Shown one piece after another: positions 59,855-64,000 of a stretch of 64,000 nucleotides of DNA (positions are counted from its first letter, which is position 1; every line of letters begins with the position of its first letter). Location: NCBI RefSeq assembly GCF_009733595.1, contig NZ_WOFH01000021.1, positions 62,001 to 126,000 of the forward strand. Reading direction: 5' to 3'. A program made the translations under genes and the position numbers. Source of the DNA: Actinomadura litoris. Lineage in GTDB: Bacteria; Actinomycetota; Actinomycetes; Streptosporangiales; Streptosporangiaceae. The notes below the pieces were generated by a model. That model saw only the letters and a list, made by a program, of their open reading frames with translations. It was not told the DNA's origin and made no database searches.

Positions 59855-61510
59855 TCAGAGCGGCCCGTTCCCGTGCTTGCGCGCCTGTACGCCCTCCTGC
59901 TTGTCGGCGAGCATCGCCAGGCCGCGCGCGACGGCGGCGCGGGTGTCGGCCGGGTCGATCACGTCGTCCACCAGGCCCCGCTCCGCCGCGTAGTAGGGGT
60001 GCATGAGCCGCTCGGTGTAGTCGGCGACCAGCTTCGCGCGCAGCGCCGCCGGGTCGTCGGCGGCCGCGAGCGCGCGGCGGTGGACGAGGTTGACGGCCGC
60101 CTCGGCGCCCATCACGGCGATCTCGTTGGTCGGCCACGCGAGCGAGAGGTCGGCGCCGATCGAGCGGGAGTCCATCACGATGTAGGCGCCGCCGTAGGCC
60201 TTGCGGACGATCACCTGGACGCGCGGGACCGTCGCCTCGCAGTAGGCGTAGAGGAGCTTGGCGCCGTGCCGGATGACCCCGGCGTGCTCCTGGTCGGTGC
60301 CGGGGAGGAAGCCGGGGACGTCGACGAGCGTCACCAGCGGGATGCCGAAGGAGTCGCAGAACCGGACGAAGCGCGCGGCCTTCTGCGCGGCCGCCGCGTC
60401 CAGCACCCCGGCCAGCACCATCGGCTGGTTGGCGACGATCCCGACGACCCGGCCGTCGATCCGCGCCAGGCAGCAGATCACGTTGGCGGCCCAGCGCTCG
60501 TGCACCTCGATGACGTCGGCGTCGTCCACCAGCTCGCCGATCACGAGCCGCATGTCGTAGGGCCTGTTCGGCTCCACCGGCACGATCTCCGCCAGCGCGG
60601 GCCGCTCGTCGGCGGTCGCGCCGCGCGGGGGCCCGGCGGGCGCGGGCTCCAGGTAGTTGCCCGGCAGCATCGAGACCAGGTAGCGGACCTCGTCCAGGCA
60701 GCTCTCCTCGTCGTCGTGGACGAAGCTCGCCACGCCGGTGCGCCGGCCGTGCACGTCGGCGCCGCCCAGTTCGGCGTGCGTGACGCGCTCGCCGCTGACG
60801 GCCTCGATGACGTCGGGCCCGGTCAGGTACATCTGCGCGGTGTCGCGGACCATGAAGGTGAAGTCGGTGAGGGCGGGCGAGTAGGCCGCGCCGCCCGCGC
60901 ACGGCCCGAGGATCACGCTGATCTGCGGGATGACGCCGGACGCGCGGACGTTGCGGCGGAAGATCCCGCCGTACCCGTCGAGCGCCATCACGCCCTCCTG
61001 GATGCGGGCGCCGCCGCTGTCGTTGAGCCCGATCAGCGGCGCGCCGTTCGCCAGCGCCAGGTCCATCAGCTTCTGGATCTTCGCGGCGTGCGCCTCGCCG
61101 AGTGAGCCGCCGATCACGGTGAAGTCCTGGGCGTAGACGAACACGCGGCGGCCGTCGATCGTCCCCGAGCCGGTGACGACCCCGTCGGTGTGGGGACGCG
61201 CGCCGTCCTCGCCCCGGGCGCGGCGGAGCGCGTCGAGCTCGATGAACGAGCCCTCGTCGAGGAGGAGGCCGAGGCGCTCGCGCGCCGTCCGCTTGCCGAG
61301 CGCGCGCTGCCGCGCGACCGCGGGCCCGGCGCCCGCCGCGACGCGGTCCGCCAGCGCGCGCCGCCGCTCCCGCAGTTCGCGCATCGTGGCCGGCGCGGCC
61401 GGCGCGGCCGGAATGGAACGGCTCGGCGGAACGACTCGCGGAGCCGGCGCGCGGCCGTTCACCGGCCGCGGAACGGGTACGGGGACGAAATCTATCTCCG
61501 AGGCGCTCAA
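59855..61510 (-). CDS. Acyl-CoA carboxylase carboxyltransferase (beta) subunit
   Basis: This 551-residue carboxyltransferase of the PccB/AccD type moves the carboxyl group from biotin to acyl-CoA, giving malonyl-, methylmalonyl- or similar extender units. Signatures are GGSLGEAHAAKIQKLMDLA near residue 135, LILGPCAGGAAYSPALTDF-like sequence near residue 195, and VDVPGFLPGTDQEHAGVIRHGAKLLYAY near residue 420. A Pro-rich N-terminal extension of about 45 residues is unusual. No biotinylated alpha subunit is present. The TTG start has GGGGAG upstream. Precursor supply for the adjoining cluster is inferred. Confidence 0.9.
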   Translation of the reverse strand: MSASEIDFVPVPVPRPVNGRAPAPRVVPPSRSIPAAPAAPATMRELRERRRALADRVAAGAGPAVARQRALGKRTARERLGLLLDEGSFIELDALRRARGEDGARPHTDGVVTGSGTIDGRRVFVYAQDFTVIGGSLGEAHAAKIQKLMDLALANGAPLIGLNDSGGARIQEGVMALDGYGGIFRRNVRASGVIPQISVILGPCAGGAAYSPALTDFTFMVRDTAQMYLTGPDVIEAVSGERVTHAELGGADVHGRRTGVASFVHDDEESCLDEVRYLVSMLPGNYLEPAPAGPPRGATADERPALAEIVPVEPNRPYDMRLVIGELVDDADVIEVHERWAANVICCLARIDGRVVGIVANQPMVLAGVLDAAAAQKAARFVRFCDSFGIPLVTLVDVPGFLPGTDQEHAGVIRHGAKLLYAYCEATVPRVQVIVRKAYGGAYIVMDSRSIGADLSLAWPTNEIAVMGAEAAVNLVHRRALAAADDPAALRAKLVADYTERLMHPYYAAERGLVDDVIDPADTRAAVARGLAMLADKQEGVQARKHGNGPL

Positions 61511-61800
61511 GGACTCATCTCCCCCGTGCGTGACCGCAATTAATTCTGCTGACAGCGTGCCGTAATGGCGTTCTCCCGGCTTCTCCCCACGTGCGCCCGT
61601 CGATCATTTATTGATAACACCATTTTATAACGCATTTCCATAACACCGCCCGATGAAAAGGGCGGCGGGGGCCCGAGCGCACGTCGCGAGATGTGGCCGC
61701 GCGGCGGCCCGGGGGATGCTGGCGACGCCAGGCGCGCGTCCCGGGCCACCGGGCGCCGCCCCGGCCACCGCGATCGACGAGCGAAGGAAGGCGGCTGGTG
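61511..61800. other. Divergent promoter region of the carboxyltransferase and hydroxylase genes
   Basis: The region has an AT-rich core (about 61600-61650, with TTATTGATAAC and TTTTATAACG) that stands out from its surroundings and probably holds both promoters. No coding sequence or clear dyad was recognised. Confidence 0.5.
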
Positions 61801-63303
61801 ATGCCCGAGACGAGGCCGTACACCGGCGCGGAGTACGTCGACAGCCTGCGTGACGACCGCGAGGTCTTCCTGGACGGAGAGCGCATCAAGGACGTCACCG
61901 CCCACCCGGCGTTCCGCAATCCGATCGCGATGACGGCGCGGCTCTACGATTCCCTGCACGACGAGAAGACCCGTCCGGTGCTCACCGTTCCGCTGGACGG
62001 CGGCGGCGAGGGGTACACGCACCGGTTCTTCACCGCGCCGCGCAGTTCCGAGGACCTGGTCGCCGACCAGGCCGCGATCGCGCTCTGGGCGCGGATGAGC
62101 TATGGGTGGATGGGGCGCGGCCCCGACTACAAGGGGTCCTTCCTCGGCACGCTGGGCGCCAATGCCGAGTTCTACGGCGAGTACGCGGACAACGCCCGGC
62201 GGTGGTACCGGCGGGCGCAGGAGCGCGTCCTGTACTGGAACCACGCGATCGTGCACCCGCCCGTCGACCGGAGCAGGCCGCCGGACGAGGTCGCCGACGT
62301 CTTCGTGCACGTCGAGCGCGAGACCGACGCGGGCCTGGTGGTCAGCGGCGCCAAGGTCGTGGCCACCGGCTCCGCGCTCACCCACCACACGTTCGTGGCG
62401 CACTACGGCGTGCCGGTACGGCGCAAGGAGTTCGCGCTCGTGGCGACCGTGCCGACCGGCGCCCCGGGGGTGAAGCTGATCTGCCGGCCCTCCTATACGG
62501 CGGCCGCGGCGGCGGGCAGCCCGTTCGACTATCCGCTGTCGGCGCGCATGGACGAGAACGACTCGATCCTCGTCCTCGACAAGGTGCTCATCCCCTGGGA
62601 GAACGTGTTCGTCTACGGGGACCTGGGCAAGGCGCAGACGTTCACAGGCCAGTCGGGCTTCGTGGAGCGCTTCACCTTCCACGGCGCCACCCGGCTGGCG
62701 GTGAAGCTGGAGTTCATCGCCGGGCTGCTCGCCAAGGCGCTGGACCTGACCGGCGTCGCCGACTTCCGGGGCGTGCAGACCCGGCTCGGGGAAGTGCTCG
62801 CCTGGCGGAACCTGTTCTGGGGCCTGTCGGACGCGGCGGCCCGCAATCCCGTCCCCTGGAAGAACGGCGCCGTCCTCCCCAATCCGGACTACGGGATGGC
62901 CTACCGGTGGTTCATGCAGATCGGCTATCCGCGGATCCGGGAGATCGTCCTCCAGGACGTGGCGAGCGGCCTGATCTACGTCAACTCCAGCGCCGCCGAC
63001 TTCCGCGACCCGCGCGTCCGCCCCTATCTCGACAAGTACCTGCGCGGCTCCGGCGGCGCGGACTCGGTGGAGCGGGTCAAGCTCATGAAGCTGCTGTGGG
63101 ACGCGGTCGGCACCGAGTTCGGCGGCCGGCACGAGCTCTACGAACGCAATTACGCGGGCAACCACGAGAACACCCGGCTCGAACTGCTCGGGGCCCAGAC
63201 GCTCGGCGGGCAGCTCGCGTCCTACAAGGACCTCGTGGACCGGTGCATGGCCGAATACGACCTCGACGGCTGGACGGTGCCCGACCTGAATTCGTCCCTT
63301 TGA
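61801..63303 (+). CDS. HpaB-family FADH2-dependent phenol hydroxylase (SgcC-like)
   Basis: This 500-residue enzyme of the 4-hydroxyphenylacetate 3-hydroxylase oxygenase family has the N-terminal RPYTGAEYVDSLRDDREVFLDGERIKDV, the flavin-binding FLIC-type middle region and the C-terminal NYAGNHENTRLE. Members such as SgcC hydroxylate beta-tyrosine units of enediynes; others act on 4-hydroxyphenylacetate. A separate flavin reductase is required and none is in view. The neighbouring halogenase supports a role in making a halogenated catechol or phenol. ATG 61801 follows GAAGGAAGG; GTG 61798 is equally possible. Confidence 0.9.
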   Translation: MPETRPYTGAEYVDSLRDDREVFLDGERIKDVTAHPAFRNPIAMTARLYDSLHDEKTRPVLTVPLDGGGEGYTHRFFTAPRSSEDLVADQAAIALWARMSYGWMGRGPDYKGSFLGTLGANAEFYGEYADNARRWYRRAQERVLYWNHAIVHPPVDRSRPPDEVADVFVHVERETDAGLVVSGAKVVATGSALTHHTFVAHYGVPVRRKEFALVATVPTGAPGVKLICRPSYTAAAAAGSPFDYPLSARMDENDSILVLDKVLIPWENVFVYGDLGKAQTFTGQSGFVERFTFHGATRLAVKLEFIAGLLAKALDLTGVADFRGVQTRLGEVLAWRNLFWGLSDAAARNPVPWKNGAVLPNPDYGMAYRWFMQIGYPRIREIVLQDVASGLIYVNSSAADFRDPRVRPYLDKYLRGSGGADSVERVKLMKLLWDAVGTEFGGRHELYERNYAGNHENTRLELLGAQTLGGQLASYKDLVDRCMAEYDLDGWTVPDLNSSL

Positions 63304-63321
63304 CCGAGCCCTGGCACAAAG

Positions 63322-63356
63322 CGATGAAGGCCGCGCGTGACGCGCGGCCTTCATCG
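63322..63356. terminator. Bidirectional terminator between hydroxylase and halogenase genes
   Basis: A 16-base-pair perfect stem (63322-63337 with 63341-63356) with a three-base loop is placed between two convergent stop codons (63303 and 63362). Confidence 0.88.
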
Positions 63357-63361
63357 TCTCG

Positions 63362-64000
63362 TCAGGCCGCCTGATCGGGCGGCGTGGTCCAGTGCGTGCC
63401 GTCGGTCGTGGGGATGAGCCCGTGCGGGCGGATCGGGGTGGTGTCGTCGGTGTCACCGGTGGCCTGGAGTTGCAGGCGGATACCGGTGCGGGTGACCGAT
63501 CGGGCCAGGCTGGTGTGCAGCAGGTCCCGGTCGGGCGCCACCTGCTTCGTGTCGCCGTCGATGGTCTGGACGGCCTGGGACAGTTCCTGGATGGCGGTCG
63601 TCCTCGCGGTGAGGGCGGTCTCGCCGGAGGAGCCGCCGCCGACGAGTTCGGCGAAGGACTCCAGTTCGGTGCCGGTGTGGTCGGTGACCTTCTTGGCGCG
63701 CCAGAAATAGGAGTGCTGGTCCTGGTGCATGTCGTAGAAGGCGACGAGGAAGTCGTGGAACCGGGCGTACTCCTGCCGGTACCGCGCCTCGTACTCCTCC
63801 ATGCATGCGGTCTCGGTGAGGGCGCCGGTGAGGACGGTGTTGATCGAGCGCGCGGCGAGCAGGCCGGAATAGGTGGCCAGGTGCACGCCGGAGGAGAACA
63901 CCGGGTCGATGAAGCACGCCGCGTCCCCGGCCAGCACCAGTCCGGGCGCGGTGAAGGCGTCCTGGATGTAGGAGTAGTCCTTGCGGACGCGCACCTGCCC
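63362..64000 (-). CDS. Flavin-dependent halogenase, C-terminal part (5' end beyond window)
   Basis: The visible 210 or so residues contain LVLAGDAACFIDPVFSSGVHLATYSGLLAARSIN, the conserved C-terminal FAD-binding region of flavin-dependent phenol/pyrrole-type halogenases, followed by a helical tail with YRQEYARFHDFLVAFYDMHQDQHSYFWRAKK. The N-terminal FAD fold, the W-x-W-x-I-P motif and the catalytic lysine are outside the window. Paired with the HpaB-type hydroxylase, it recalls the SgcC/SgcC3 pair of C-1027. Confidence 0.88.
   Translation of the reverse strand, partial: GQVRVRKDYSYIQDAFTAPGLVLAGDAACFIDPVFSSGVHLATYSGLLAARSINTVLTGALTETACMEEYEARYRQEYARFHDFLVAFYDMHQDQHSYFWRAKKVTDHTGTELESFAELVGGGSSGETALTARTTAIQELSQAVQTIDGDTKQVAPDRDLLHTSLARSVTRTGIRLQLQATGDTDDTTPIRPHGLIPTTDGTHWTTPPDQAA

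Noticed and set aside
61540..63456. 638-codon minus-strand open frame
   Set aside because: It is antisense to the HpaB-type hydroxylase and runs through the terminator. No domain is recognisable.

Overview
The window is very GC-rich DNA with strong G/C third-position bias, frequent GTG and TTG starts, four-base ATGA/GTGA gene overlaps and purine-rich ribosome binding sites. BldC- and BldN-type regulators, a Rex repressor, a menaquinone-linked Nuo complex and a System II cytochrome c maturation set all point to a filamentous actinobacterium. I infer the Streptosporangiales/Thermomonosporaceae (Actinomadura-like), but no rRNA is present to prove it. No tRNA, rRNA, CRISPR array, transposase or phage gene was recognised.

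Bases 1-29,000 are mostly housekeeping genes for respiration and tetrapyrroles, nearly all on the minus strand. In order they are nuoE(partial)DCBA, a menaquinone-reductase-like flavoprotein, menG, a threonine dehydratase, ccsB-resB-ccdA-resA with a histidine phosphatase, hemL, and rex-hemA-hemC-hemD-hemB, followed by a glutaredoxin and a large membrane protein. The order resembles the hem/res/men region of mycobacteria and the rex-hem-bldN region of Streptomyces, both recalled rather than searched. Two Rex-type operators, one before the menJ-like/nuo operon and one before rex, suggest that one NADH/NAD+ sensor controls both haem synthesis and complex I. A LysR/DapA-like divergent pair sits between hemL and the res genes. 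A bldC gene, a pseudokinase and an orphan primase-polymerase domain protein are interspersed.

Bases 28,600-36,500 carry a BldN-like sigma factor with a 58-residue partner ORF, a HAD phosphatase, a BTAD/NB-ARC regulator, a DrrAB-type ABC exporter and a GDSL hydrolase. Bases 36,500-49,800 are accessory. They hold a secreted small protein, a bacterial beta-prism (MABP-like) protein, a propeller/beta-helix protein and a PIMT-type O-methyltransferase coupled to a 41-residue Cys-rich peptide (candidate aspartimide RiPP). They also hold a decaying luciferase-type monooxygenase/FMN-reductase pair, an Acg/Rv1733c-like pair with a DosR-like box, a membrane-anchored Mrr nuclease, and a MerR regulator facing an imine-reductase-like gene across a textbook MerR-type promoter.

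Bases 49,784-52,790 form a cobalamin ABC importer under a cobalamin riboswitch. From about 54,300 to the right edge lies what looks like the margin of a natural-product gene cluster. It contains two closely related TetR/WHG regulators, a flavin monooxygenase, an alpha/beta hydrolase, an acyl-CoA carboxylase carboxyltransferase, an HpaB-family phenol hydroxylase and the C-terminal part of a flavin-dependent halogenase that runs out of the window.
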